The notes beneath the pieces were generated by a model that did not search any database, was not told the origin of the DNA, and worked only from the letters and a program-made list of their open reading frames with translations. Both the position numbers and the translations under genes were made by a program. A DNA stretch of 9,870 bases from Bacillota bacterium (GTDB taxonomy: Bacteria; Bacillota_I; Bacilli_A; RFN20; CAG-826): positions 1-9,870 of the forward strand of contig JAURLC010000012.1 in the NCBI GenBank assembly GCA_030831415.1, in the 5' to 3' direction. How positions within the stretch are numbered: the first letter of the stretch is position 1; every line of letters starts with the position of its first letter. Of this stretch, positions 1 to 6,773 are shown piece after piece.

Positions 1-1
1 A

Positions 2-142
2 TTTGGAAGTAAGTTTCCTGGTAAAGAAGATTTCATTCACGAAAATGATGAAAAAATTGATTTAGAAGATTTTACGCGGAGTATGAGTATTTATGCACGC
101 GCGATTGATGATTTAGGTCGCTTGCATGCGTCTAAAAAATAA
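2..142 (+). CDS. pepV: C-terminal end of a PepV-type M20 dipeptidase (partial, 5' end outside window)
   Basis: Only the last 46 residues and the TAA stop are present, in the frame beginning at base 2. The fragment starts FGSKFPG, continues with an H-x-N-D-E segment and ends in a helix of the type SMSIYARAIDDLG. I recognise this as the C-terminus of the M20-family dipeptidase PepV (YtjP in Bacillus), which typically ends with F-G-x-x-F-P-G, then H-x-x-(D/N)-E-x-I and an xIYAxAI helix. These cytoplasmic zinc enzymes hydrolyse dipeptides, often with an N-terminal beta-Ala or D-amino acid. None of the metal-binding residues fall in this fragment, so the assignment rests on the tail alone. The gene overlaps the trmB start by 17 bases, so the two are probably co-transcribed. 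Confidence 0.7.
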   Translation, partial: FGSKFPGKEDFIHENDEKIDLEDFTRSMSIYARAIDDLGRLHASKK

Positions 143-743
143 ACATTGGGCGAAACCTTTAATTGCTGCTAATCCCGAACGCCTTACCGAGGATACGTTT
201 CCTTTTGTGAGGAAACATCAAGGGGAAGCACATTTAGAAATTGGGATGGGAAAAGGTGATTTTATTGTTGGAAAAGCACAACTTCATCCTGATATTTATT
301 TTTATGGTATTGAACGAGCGACGACTGTTTTTGCATTTGCATTAAAAAAAGTACTCGAACAAGCATGTGAAAATGTTCATTTGTTACTTGGTGACTTTGG
401 TAAATTTTCGTTGACGATGGAACCAGCGTCCTTTTCCGTAATATATTTAAATTTTTCAGATCCATGGCCAAAACTTCGTCATCATAAGCGACGTTTAACT
501 GCTGAAGGTAACTTGGACAGAATAACACGGCTATTAAAGCACGGTGGTCACCTTATCATGAAAACGGATAATCTTGATTTGTTTGAGTTTACGTTGAAAA
601 AACTTGCGCTTTTTCCCTATGATATAATATCGATTGATCGTCCTTACCATGTGCTTGATAAGGGAGATATTGAAACAGAGTATGAACGTTACTTCCGCGA
701 AAGAAATGAACCGATTTATCGGGTGATTGGAGTCAAACAATGA
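126..743 (+). CDS. trmB: tRNA (guanine-N7-)-methyltransferase TrmB
   Basis: This SAM-dependent cytoplasmic enzyme makes m7G at position 46 of the tRNA variable loop. The 205-residue product is close to the usual 210-215. Visible landmarks are the SAM-binding motif EIGMGKG at 38-44, the acidic GIE at 61-63, the family signature YLNFSDPWPK at 107-116 followed by RHHKRRLT, the KTDN loop at 146-149, and the C-terminal TEYERYF (184-190) with EPIYR. The N-terminus MRLKNKHWA matches the M-R-x-(R/K)-x-K-x-W-A family start and supports ATG 126, although this lies inside the upstream dipeptidase gene and has only a weak TTAGGT-type Shine-Dalgarno. The stop overlaps the next start as ATGA. Translational coupling with both neighbours is likely. 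Nothing looks truncated or missing. Confidence 0.96.
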   Translation: MRLKNKHWAKPLIAANPERLTEDTFPFVRKHQGEAHLEIGMGKGDFIVGKAQLHPDIYFYGIERATTVFAFALKKVLEQACENVHLLLGDFGKFSLTMEPASFSVIYLNFSDPWPKLRHHKRRLTAEGNLDRITRLLKHGGHLIMKTDNLDLFEFTLKKLALFPYDIISIDRPYHVLDKGDIETEYERYFRERNEPIYRVIGVKQ

Positions 744-1828
744 CCTATTTAACGAAGAGAGAGTTGAGCTGGTTTAAAACGTTATCTGAAAAAAATGCGA
801 TTTCTGGACAAGAAAATGAAATTTCTTCTTTTTTAAAATCTGAATTTGAGTATCGCCAACTACCCATTGTTACTGATCGACTGGGGTCGATTTTCGCGGT
901 GAAAAAATCACGTACACCTGATCCAATAAAAGTAATGATTATGGGACATATGGATGAAATTGGATTTGTTGTTTCTAAAATTGAATCCAATGGAATGGTG
1001 AGAATCCTTCCTATTGGAGGGATTAATCCTCTTACGTTAACATCCCAACGCATGCGCATTAAAACGATTCAAAAAACGTATGTGTATGGAGCAATAGATG
1101 CGACCCCACCTCATTTATTAGGGTCTGGTACCCCAGCTATTCCTCGTGTACAAGATGTATATCTAGATGTTGGATTATCGAGTAAAGAAGCCGTAGAACA
1201 AGCGGGTGTTCGCATTGGTTCCATGGTGACCTTTGACGCCGCTTTTCATGTTCTTAATAATGGCCAACGTATCATCGGTAAAGCTTTTGATAATCGATAT
1301 AGTATCGTGATGGGTCTTACGGTGTTAGATGCTTTGAAAAATGTGGATTTACCTTTTGACTTATATGTAGGTGCCTCCGTTCAAGAAGAAATTGGGCTTC
1401 GAGGTGCACAAACTATGACCCATGTGATTCAACCTGATTTTGCGATTGTACTAGATTGTTCACCTGCACGGGATAGTAGTGGAAACAAAGATGAATTGGG
1501 TCAATTGGGGGGTGGTGTCTTACTCCGGTATATGGATCGATCGATGGTCGCACGCCCATCATTATTAGCCTACCAAGAAAAAATGGCGAAAAAAGCTAAG
1601 GTTCCTTATCAATATTTTGATTCTCCAGGTGGTACCGATGCAGGTGCTGTCCATAAGTCTGCCGATGGAGTTATGACTTTGACCCATTGTATTGTGGCAA
1701 GAAGTATTCATTCTCCGAGTACGATTCTGGATACACAAGATTTCTTATCAAGCAAGAAAACGTTGCTAACGTTATTAAAAGATTTTTCCGCTAAACGGTT
1801 TGAACAATTACAACGCGAGGATCGTTAA
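740..1828 (+). CDS. M42-family metallo-aminopeptidase (YtoP/YsdC-like glutamyl aminopeptidase)
   Basis: This is a cytoplasmic binuclear-metal aminopeptidase of the M42 (TET/PepA) family, which forms large oligomers and trims peptides. The 362 residues match the family length. Expected metal and catalytic residues are all present: H70 and D72 in GHMDEIGFVV, bridging D184 in KAFDNRYS, catalytic E216 and metal ligand E217 in VQEEIGLRGA, D239 in VLDCSPA, and H324 in RSIHSPST. The SPGGTDAG loop at 295-302 is also typical. The ATG overlaps the trmB stop (ATGA) and has GGAG at 729-732, seven bases upstream. The neighbourhood (trmB upstream, ytpR downstream) parallels B. subtilis ytoP, so YtoP is the likeliest ortholog. 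Exact substrate preference (Glu/Asp versus Leu or general) cannot be read from sequence. Confidence 0.95.
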   Translation: MTYLTKRELSWFKTLSEKNAISGQENEISSFLKSEFEYRQLPIVTDRLGSIFAVKKSRTPDPIKVMIMGHMDEIGFVVSKIESNGMVRILPIGGINPLTLTSQRMRIKTIQKTYVYGAIDATPPHLLGSGTPAIPRVQDVYLDVGLSSKEAVEQAGVRIGSMVTFDAAFHVLNNGQRIIGKAFDNRYSIVMGLTVLDALKNVDLPFDLYVGASVQEEIGLRGAQTMTHVIQPDFAIVLDCSPARDSSGNKDELGQLGGGVLLRYMDRSMVARPSLLAYQEKMAKKAKVPYQYFDSPGGTDAGAVHKSADGVMTLTHCIVARSIHSPSTILDTQDFLSSKKTLLTLLKDFSAKRFEQLQREDR

Positions 1829-1829
1829 G

Positions 1830-2432
1830 ATGTACGCATTGGTGTATCAACCATTATTTCCTCATTGGTTGTTTCTTATTTTCAATCAGCAAGCATTAGC
1901 GACGCATCATCAAAAGATAGATCAGCATATCGTCATTTATGAGCATGATACAATCATCGGTGTTAACGTATGGGTTGAACCATCGCTAAGAAATCAAATT
2001 CAACCAGGTATGCAACGAAAACCGTCCAAGTCAGTACTGGATTATGTCGATGCTTCACTTCGCTCGATTGCATTACCGAAACCGGTATTACCTTTCTCTT
2101 CTGGTTTTTTAAAAGCTCGCATTGTTGAAAAAGAAAGTCATCCAGACTCAGACCATCTTTTTATATGTAAAGTAAGTTTTGGTACGTCTTTAAAGCAAAT
2201 TGTCACCAATTCAACCTCTGTCCAAGTGGGTGATGGTGTAGTGGTGGCCATCGCGGGATCGCTTTTGCTTGATGGTAAAATGATGCAAGTCACCTCGATG
2301 TTAAAACAAACAACAGAAGGAATGTTTTGCTCTCAAAAAACGTTAGGCATTGAACCGGTTACCCAGGCTGGTGTGTTACGGTTTTCTTTTGAGGACGAGG
2401 AATTAGGAAAGGACTATTTTAATCATGCATGA
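1830..2432 (+). CDS. ytpR: YtpR-like protein with C-terminal tRNA-binding (EMAPII/Arc1p-type) domain
   Basis: A stand-alone tRNA-binding-domain protein of 200 residues, very close to the length of B. subtilis YtpR (201). The first 90 residues are a poorly conserved N-terminal domain. Residues 93-198 form the OB-fold also found at the N-terminus of bacterial PheRS beta and the C-terminus of some MetRS, with SHPDSDHLFICKV (103-115), a VGDGVVVAIAG strand (133-143) and EGMFCSQKTLGI (163-174). Where relatives usually have an I-V-C-G-A-x-N loop this protein has IVTNSTS (124-130). I chose ATG 1830, one base after the peptidase stop, because AGG at 1818-1820 is nine bases upstream; an in-frame TTG at 1800 would overlap the peptidase and has no good site. 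It probably binds tRNA or another structured RNA, but its physiological role is not established. Confidence 0.88.
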   Translation: MYALVYQPLFPHWLFLIFNQQALATHHQKIDQHIVIYEHDTIIGVNVWVEPSLRNQIQPGMQRKPSKSVLDYVDASLRSIALPKPVLPFSSGFLKARIVEKESHPDSDHLFICKVSFGTSLKQIVTNSTSVQVGDGVVVAIAGSLLLDGKMMQVTSMLKQTTEGMFCSQKTLGIEPVTQAGVLRFSFEDEELGKDYFNHA

Positions 2433-3522
2433 AATTGACCTTAAAAAAGTAGGAAAAATTCAACGTTTAACAAACAAAACCTTTCAGTTTTCGAAGGCAT
2501 TACAAGAAGGATTTTATACAGCAAATTATTTTTTAAAAACACGAAAAATTGTCGAAGAACATTTACCCAATCAAAACGTTTATATGCAATTTTTCCAATG
2601 GCAGGATAATCTTGTCGTATGTGGGGTAGATGAATCACTTGCGTTAATTCAAACCGCGGCAAATCATCCAGAAAAACTGACGATTCATGCTCTTTTTGAT
2701 GGTGATGTCATTCAAGGAAATGAACCTGTATTAACGATAGAGGGTCGATATCAGGACTTTGGTTTTTTAGAATCAACGATTGACGGAATTCTTTCTAGGC
2801 GGACATCCGTGGCAACGAATACACGCGATGTACTAGCGGTCGCTCAAGGAAAACCCGTTTTTTCAATGGCGGACAGACAAGATGATTACCATACACAAGC
2901 GGGGGATGGTTATGCTAGTTATGTTGCAGGGATAACCAAAGTATCCACCGATGCTCAAGGATCATGGTGGGGTGGCAAAGGCATGGGTACAATGCCTCAT
3001 GCACTTATTCAAATGTGTGAAGGAGACCTGGTTAAAGCGGCTCATTTGTACCATCAAACCTTCCCAAATGAAAAAATAACAGCACTCGTTGACTACACCA
3101 ATGATGTCATTACAGAGTCACTAAAGGTTGCTCATGCTTTTGGTGAAACGCTTGGTGCGGTCAGAGTGGATACCTCACAAAGCTTAGTTGATGCCTATTT
3201 TACACGACATCCTGAAGCGATTTCTGGTCAAGTGAATGGCGTGAATCCGCCTTTGATCAAGGCGTTACGTCACGCATTAAATGAAAACGGTTTTCATCAT
3301 GTGAAAATTATTGTCAGTTCAGGGTTTAATCCTGAAAAAATAAAGCGTTTTGAAGCAGAAAAGACACCCGTTGATCTTTATGGTGTCGGCTTATATTTGG
3401 TGAATTTACGAACGAATTTTACTGGAGATTTGGTCATGCTCAATGGGGCTAATCAAGCAAAATTTGGTCGAAAGAAACTTGATAGTAGTCGATTATCACG
3501 TGTTTTATTAACCTCCAAATAG
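2425..3522 (+). CDS. pncB: Nicotinate phosphoribosyltransferase (short form)
   Basis: This enzyme converts nicotinate and PRPP, with ATP, to nicotinate mononucleotide, the entry step of NAD salvage (Preiss-Handler pathway) in the cytoplasm. At 365 residues it belongs to the shorter NAPRTase class rather than the roughly 490-residue YueK type. Supporting segments are the N-terminal YTANYFLKTRKIVEE (31-45), GILSRRTSVATNTR (121-134), GKGMGTMPHALIQ (184-196), the VRVDTSQ strand (246-252), SSGFN (298-302) and the phosphate-binding YGVGLYLV...NFTGDLV region (319-337). It overlaps ytpR by eight bases, with AAAGGA at 2408-2413 as ribosome binding site. This makes it the last member of the packed operon. 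No GC-rich terminator follows, so read-through into the regulator gene downstream is possible. The symbol is by function; the family class could carry another name. Confidence 0.93.
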   Translation: MHEIDLKKVGKIQRLTNKTFQFSKALQEGFYTANYFLKTRKIVEEHLPNQNVYMQFFQWQDNLVVCGVDESLALIQTAANHPEKLTIHALFDGDVIQGNEPVLTIEGRYQDFGFLESTIDGILSRRTSVATNTRDVLAVAQGKPVFSMADRQDDYHTQAGDGYASYVAGITKVSTDAQGSWWGGKGMGTMPHALIQMCEGDLVKAAHLYHQTFPNEKITALVDYTNDVITESLKVAHAFGETLGAVRVDTSQSLVDAYFTRHPEAISGQVNGVNPPLIKALRHALNENGFHHVKIIVSSGFNPEKIKRFEAEKTPVDLYGVGLYLVNLRTNFTGDLVMLNGANQAKFGRKKLDSSRLSRVLLTSK

Positions 3523-3543
3523 TTGTGTAAATTTCCAATCATA

Positions 3544-3575
3544 TTTCTTTAAATGAAAATATTTTCATTTATAAT
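3544..3575 (+). promoter_or_regulatory. Candidate sigma-A promoter of the LacI-family gene
   Basis: A perfect TATAAT -10 box occupies 3570-3575. No good TTGACA lies at the ideal distance; only T-rich matches such as TTTCTT (3544-3549) are present. The palindrome fills the spacer, so a bound repressor would block polymerase. A second TATTAT lies at 3581-3586. The assignment rests on the -10 box and the position 30 bases before the gene. Confidence 0.45.
3551..3570. promoter_or_regulatory. Perfect 20-bp palindrome, candidate LacI/CcpA-type operator
   Basis: AAATGAAAATATTTTCATTT is a perfect inverted repeat. Its inner 14 bases (TGAAAATATTTTCA, 3554-3567) match the catabolite-responsive element consensus TGWAANCGNTNWCA at every position except the central CG, which is TA. 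It lies directly upstream of a TATAAT box and 35 bases before the start of a LacI-family gene. Autoregulation of that gene is the natural inference. With no GC pairs beyond the TGA/TCA arms it is unlikely to be a terminator. Confidence 0.6.
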
Positions 3576-3604
3576 GTAATTATTATGAAAATAGAGGTTT
3601 TATT

Positions 3605-4600
3605 ATGAAAAATATGAAAGATCGCGTTACCATTTACGAGGTTGCTGTTGCTTCTGGCGTCTCGCTTGCCACAGTTTCTCGCGTCATTAACAATAATGCA
3701 AATGTTACTGCAAAAACAAAGAAAAGGGTGGAGGAAACCATCGCTCGATTAGGGTACAAACCTTCTCGATTAGCCCAAGCCTTAGCGACGAATAGAACGA
3801 CAAACATTGGAATTGTTATTCCGAGTGCAAACTATGTTTACATTGCAAATATGTTGAATGGAATGACGGACGAAGCAAAAACGTTGGGATATCAGTTGAC
3901 CCTATTTGTGACCAATAAGTCCAAAGAGGATGCTTTACAGGTCGTTGAAAAAGTAATTACCTCACACGTGGATGGGGCTATTATTTTTGATGATGAACTC
4001 GATCACTCCGATATTATTAAGTTATCTAGTTATAAAATTCCTCTTGTGGTTATCAATAATGATGCCAAAGGTGAAAAATTAGCATCCATCCATTTTGATT
4101 ATGAAGAAAAAATTCGTGATGTTATTGCCGATTACATGAAACAAGGATCTAAGAAAATGTACTTTTTACATTTGCATCATTCTGGACGATTACTTGAACG
4201 AATTGAACGTGCGTTTATTGAATCGCACATTCAAGCAGGAAAAAATTATGGTGTCTTCTCCGTAGAGGATTCTTATCGTCAAACATATGCTGATTTTATG
4301 GAAATTTTTAAATCGACACGGTCAGGATATTTTTTAGCCTATCGAGATTCATTAGCGGCAGCAGTGATCAATGCTGCTCTTGACTCTGGGTTAAAAGTTC
4401 CAGAGGATGTTGAAGTCTTATCCTTAATTGGTACAAAATATGCATCGATAATACGACCACAGCTCACAAGCTTGCATATCGATTTAAAGGAAGTTGGATC
4501 GTCCGCTGTGACGATGTTATCGCAATTATTAAACGATGAGGATGTTGATCAGGATAAAACGTTTGATTCCACGTTTGTGAAACGGGATTCAACAATTTAG
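3605..4600 (+). CDS. ccpA: LacI/GalR-family transcriptional regulator, probably CcpA-like
   Basis: A 331-residue DNA-binding regulator with the standard family layout. Residues 8-28 hold the helix-turn-helix (TIYEVAVASGVSLATVSRVI), NANVTAKTKKRVEETIARLGYKPS follows, and LAQAL (56-60) is the hinge helix that inserts into the operator minor groove. From about 66 onward comes the periplasmic-binding-protein-like effector domain. RPQLTSLHIDLKEVGSSAV near the C-terminus matches the corresponding region of CcpA, whose RPQL segment is close to the HPr-Ser-P contact surface. ccpA and tyrS are also near neighbours in Bacillus, which favours CcpA over a dedicated sugar repressor. The start at 3605 has AGAGGT at 3593-3598; ATG 3614 is a weaker alternative. 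The gene runs directly into tyrS. Family membership is certain, CcpA orthology moderately likely. Confidence 0.8.
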   Translation: MKNMKDRVTIYEVAVASGVSLATVSRVINNNANVTAKTKKRVEETIARLGYKPSRLAQALATNRTTNIGIVIPSANYVYIANMLNGMTDEAKTLGYQLTLFVTNKSKEDALQVVEKVITSHVDGAIIFDDELDHSDIIKLSSYKIPLVVINNDAKGEKLASIHFDYEEKIRDVIADYMKQGSKKMYFLHLHHSGRLLERIERAFIESHIQAGKNYGVFSVEDSYRQTYADFMEIFKSTRSGYFLAYRDSLAAAVINAALDSGLKVPEDVEVLSLIGTKYASIIRPQLTSLHIDLKEVGSSAVTMLSQLLNDEDVDQDKTFDSTFVKRDSTI

Positions 4601-4609
4601 GAGTGACCC

Positions 4610-5860
4610 ATGAATATAGTAGATGAACTTTCTTGGCGTGGCCTTATAAAAGATGTATCCAATCATGAAGAACTCGTTTCCATTTTAGCTAAACCCACGA
4701 CGATTTATTGTGGTTTTGATCCTTCCGCAACGTCCATGCATTTAGGAAATTACGTACCAATTTCTGTCTTAATGCGTCTTCAACGTGCAGGGCATCGAAT
4801 TATTGCGGTAGTCGGTGGCGCAACGGGCATGATCGGTGATCCCTCTGGGAAAAGTAAAGAACGTAATTTATTAGATAAAGAAACATTACAACGTAATACC
4901 GATGCGATTCGCGCTCAACTTGGACGATTTTTAGATGTCACCGATCCACAAAAAGGCATGGTTTTAAATAATTATGACTGGCTAGGTAAACTTTCTATGA
5001 TTGATTATTTACGAGACTATGGCAAATACTTTCCCATTAATGTCATGCTATCCAAAGATGTTGTTGCCAATCGATTAGAACAAGGTATTTCATATACGGA
5101 GTTTTCATATATGATGCTTCAGTCGATTGATTTTTACCATTTGTATACCAACCAACAATGTCAAATTCAATTTGGTGGTTCCGATCAATGGGGCAATTTA
5201 ACCAGTGGATTAGAACTCATTCGAAAGGCAACCGATAAACCTCTTCCTGCAGCAATTTTTACGACCCCACTGATCACGCGAAGTGATGGGAAGAAATTTG
5301 GAAAATCTGAAGATGGTGCCTTATTTTTAGATCCTACATTGACGAGTCCTTATACGTTATATCAATATTTTTTTAATGTAAGTGATACCGATGCAATTCG
5401 TTATTTAGAAATCTTTTCGTTTTTAACCCAACAAGAAATCGAAACCATTAAACGTGAACACGAAGCTGCTTTAGGGAGACGTATTGGTCAAAAAGCATTA
5501 GCAGAACAACTTGTAACACTCATCCATGGTAAGGAAGGGTTAATAGAAGCACAACGATTAACCGATGTATTTTTTACCGGAGCGTTTCAGACCTTATCGG
5601 CTAAAGAATTACTTCAACTATTTGAACAATCGATGATTGAAGTTGAAAAAACTCGTCCATTAGAAGATGTTCTTGTCGCGATTAAAGCAGCATCCAGTAA
5701 GCGAGAAGCACGAGAATTTATTCAAGGTTCATCCATTTCGATTAATGGAGAAATGGTCAAATCGTTAGGTATCACATTGGGTGAATTACCAGCGTTACAT
5801 GACCAATATTACGTCATACGACGCGGAAAGAAGTTGTATTTTTTCATTCGAATTCAATAA
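4610..5860 (+). CDS. tyrS: Tyrosyl-tRNA synthetase
   Basis: A class I aminoacyl-tRNA synthetase that attaches tyrosine to tRNA(Tyr) in the cytoplasm. The length of 416 residues equals the bacterial norm. YCGFDPSATSMHLGN (33-47) contains the HIGH-equivalent HLGN (44-47), GMIGDPSGKS lies at 73-82, FGGSDQWGN (188-196) is the tyrosine/AMP-binding loop, and KFGKS (229-233) is the KMSKS loop. The tail from about 350 is an S4-type RNA-binding domain that grips the long variable arm. The ribosome binding site AGGAG (4599-4603) overlaps the stop of the regulator gene, so translation of the two is probably linked. There is no room for a T-box leader directly ahead of the gene, unlike B. subtilis tyrS. 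Transcription ends at the terminator three bases downstream. Confidence 0.98.
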   Translation: MNIVDELSWRGLIKDVSNHEELVSILAKPTTIYCGFDPSATSMHLGNYVPISVLMRLQRAGHRIIAVVGGATGMIGDPSGKSKERNLLDKETLQRNTDAIRAQLGRFLDVTDPQKGMVLNNYDWLGKLSMIDYLRDYGKYFPINVMLSKDVVANRLEQGISYTEFSYMMLQSIDFYHLYTNQQCQIQFGGSDQWGNLTSGLELIRKATDKPLPAAIFTTPLITRSDGKKFGKSEDGALFLDPTLTSPYTLYQYFFNVSDTDAIRYLEIFSFLTQQEIETIKREHEAALGRRIGQKALAEQLVTLIHGKEGLIEAQRLTDVFFTGAFQTLSAKELLQLFEQSMIEVEKTRPLEDVLVAIKAASSKREAREFIQGSSISINGEMVKSLGITLGELPALHDQYYVIRRGKKLYFFIRIQ

Positions 5861-5862
5861 AT

Positions 5863-5894
5863 AAAAAAACTTGGAGAATCCTCCAAGTTTTTTT
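5863..5894. terminator. Bidirectional intrinsic terminator between tyrS and rpsD
   Basis: Seven A residues lead into CTTGGAG (5870-5876), the loop is AATC (5877-5880), and CTCCAAG (5881-5887) is followed by seven T residues. The stem has a 7-bp core, extended by A-T pairs to 14, and carries a U-tract on both strands. It lies 2 bases after the tyrS stop and 23 bases beyond the rpsD stop, so it can end both convergent transcripts. Confidence 0.95.
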
Positions 5895-5917
5895 GACACC
5901 ATTTGATAATCGATGGA

Positions 5918-6523
5918 TTACAAGAGGCGGTTATAGTATTCGACGATTTGGGCTTCGTTAATGTCTTGGGATAATTCGTTACGTTCAGGGAAGCGTAAGA
6001 ATGATCCTTCCATTTTTTCTTTGTTAACGGTGACATAAGCGACAGTACCTGCGTTCTTCTCAAGGGCAGCTTTAATTGCCACTAAACCTTGACTCTTCTC
6101 GTTCACTGCGATGACATCATTCATCGAGCATAAGTAACTTGGGATGTCCAACTTACTACCGTTGACAGTAATGTGACCATGGTTGACAAGTTGACGAGCG
6201 GCTTTGCGCGTGTTGGCAAATCCTAAACGGAAGACAAGATTGTCTAAACGTGATTCAAGAATTTGCATAAAGCGAGTACCGGTAACTTCTTTACTCTTCA
6301 CAGCAAGTAAGAATAAGCGACGGAATTGACGTTCGTTGACGCCATACGTAAAGCGAAGTTTTTGTTTTTCTAAAAGTTGCTTACCGTATTCAGAAGGTTT
6401 TTTCTTGCGGCTGTTTCCATGTTGGCCAGGGCCATAAGGACGGCGGGCAAGTTCCTTTCCGGTTTCTAATGTAGAAAAACCTAAACGACGGGAACGTTTC
6501 CAATCAGATCCACGAAATCTCAT
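5918..6523 (-). CDS. rpsD: 30S ribosomal protein S4
   Basis: S4 is a primary 16S rRNA-binding protein that nucleates assembly of the 30S body and lies at the mRNA entry channel. The product of 201 residues matches B. subtilis S4 (200). The N-terminal region (MRFRGSDWKRSRRLG) belongs to the form without zinc cysteines. PYGPGQHG follows at 29-36, then SEYGKQLLEKQKLRFTYGVNERQFRRLF at 44-71, the S4 RNA-binding domain from about 91 (SRLDNLVFRLG, ARQLVNHGHITVNG), and the tail INEAQIVEYYNR. The frame stays open ten codons further upstream, but ATG 6523 is preceded at nine bases by AAAGGAGG (6533-6540), which fixes the start. The gene is monocistronic, convergent with tyrS, and probably autoregulated through its leader. 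Confidence 0.98.
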   Translation of the reverse strand: MRFRGSDWKRSRRLGFSTLETGKELARRPYGPGQHGNSRKKKPSEYGKQLLEKQKLRFTYGVNERQFRRLFLLAVKSKEVTGTRFMQILESRLDNLVFRLGFANTRKAARQLVNHGHITVNGSKLDIPSYLCSMNDVIAVNEKSQGLVAIKAALEKNAGTVAYVTVNKEKMEGSFLRFPERNELSQDINEAQIVEYYNRLL

Positions 6524-6672
6524 GTAGGGATTCCTCCTTTCTTGATTGCACAATAAAGCGAGGTGTACCTTCCATCCTTCGGGTGCTTAACTTCACGGTT
6601 CGCCTATAAGCTAAGGTTACTGCGTCTTTGGTGTTAAGCGTCAGACAAGGTGTAGGTGCATGCTTTCAATGC
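6524..6672 (-). promoter_or_regulatory. rpsD 5' leader, candidate S4 autoregulatory RNA
   Basis: About 150 nt separate the inferred rpsD transcription start from its ATG. In the RNA, GCTTAACAC (complement of 6631-6639) can pair with GTG and TTAAGC (complement of 6585-6590 plus the GTG three bases 5' of it) around a three-base bulge. TGCAC (6656-6660) can pair with GTGCA (6547-6551), bringing the leader ends together close to the Shine-Dalgarno. B. subtilis rpsD is known to be repressed by S4 acting on its leader. I infer the same here from length and pairing, not from a recognised consensus. Confidence 0.55.
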
Positions 6673-6673
6673 T

Positions 6674-6679
6674 TTATAA
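6674..6679 (+). promoter_or_regulatory. Possible -10 box for the ezrA-like gene
   Basis: A perfect TATAAT stands on the plus strand about 95 bases before the ezrA-like start, back to back with the rpsD -10 box. No TTGACA-like -35 and no TGn extension accompanies it. TATATT at 6755-6760 is too close to the Shine-Dalgarno to be the promoter. This is a weak call. Confidence 0.25.
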
Positions 6680-6707
6680 TCATAACGAATCCAAGCGAAA
6701 ACGTCAA
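6679..6707 (-). promoter_or_regulatory. Sigma-A promoter of rpsD
   Basis: Read on the minus strand, TTGACG (6702-6707) and TATGAT (6679-6684) are separated by exactly 17 bases, and an A/T-rich run precedes the -35 box. Transcription should start near 6672. It is the best promoter match in this intergenic region. Confidence 0.88.
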
Positions 6708-6773
6708 CCTTTTTAAATTGTAAGAGTCGTTAAGCGAATCGAATTTTGATGTGCTATATTAAGGGTAATCGTT

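Noticed and set aside
745..1059. Minus-strand open frame of 104 codons opposite the M42 peptidase, and similar antisense frames at 262-528, 534-740, 2441-2662, 5854-6063 and 8205-8393
   Set aside because: Each lies opposite a confidently identified gene, has no recognisable domain and no convincing ribosome binding site.
1800..1829. Ten-codon N-terminal extension of the YtpR-like gene from TTG 1800
   Set aside because: It would overlap the peptidase gene, lacks a good ribosome binding site, and makes the protein longer than the family. ATG 1830 has AGG at the right distance and gives 200 residues.
3551..3570. The AT-rich palindrome as an intrinsic terminator for the NAD-salvage operon
   Set aside because: The stem has only two GC pairs and no loop or U-tract, and it overlaps promoter elements; an operator is the better reading.
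6524..6553. Ten-codon N-terminal extension of S4
   Set aside because: Those codons cover the Shine-Dalgarno AAAGGAGG itself, and family alignment begins at MRFRGSDWK.
6541..6672. 5S rRNA-like gene suggested by GAAGTTAAGC on the minus strand
   Set aside because: There are no paired 5S ends of the GGTGGC/GCCACC type, the remaining sequence does not follow the 5S fold, and the stretch lies between a promoter and the rpsD ribosome binding site.
6755..6760. TATATT as -10 box for the ezrA-like gene
   Set aside because: Transcription would begin after the Shine-Dalgarno, and no -35 box lies 16-18 bases upstream.
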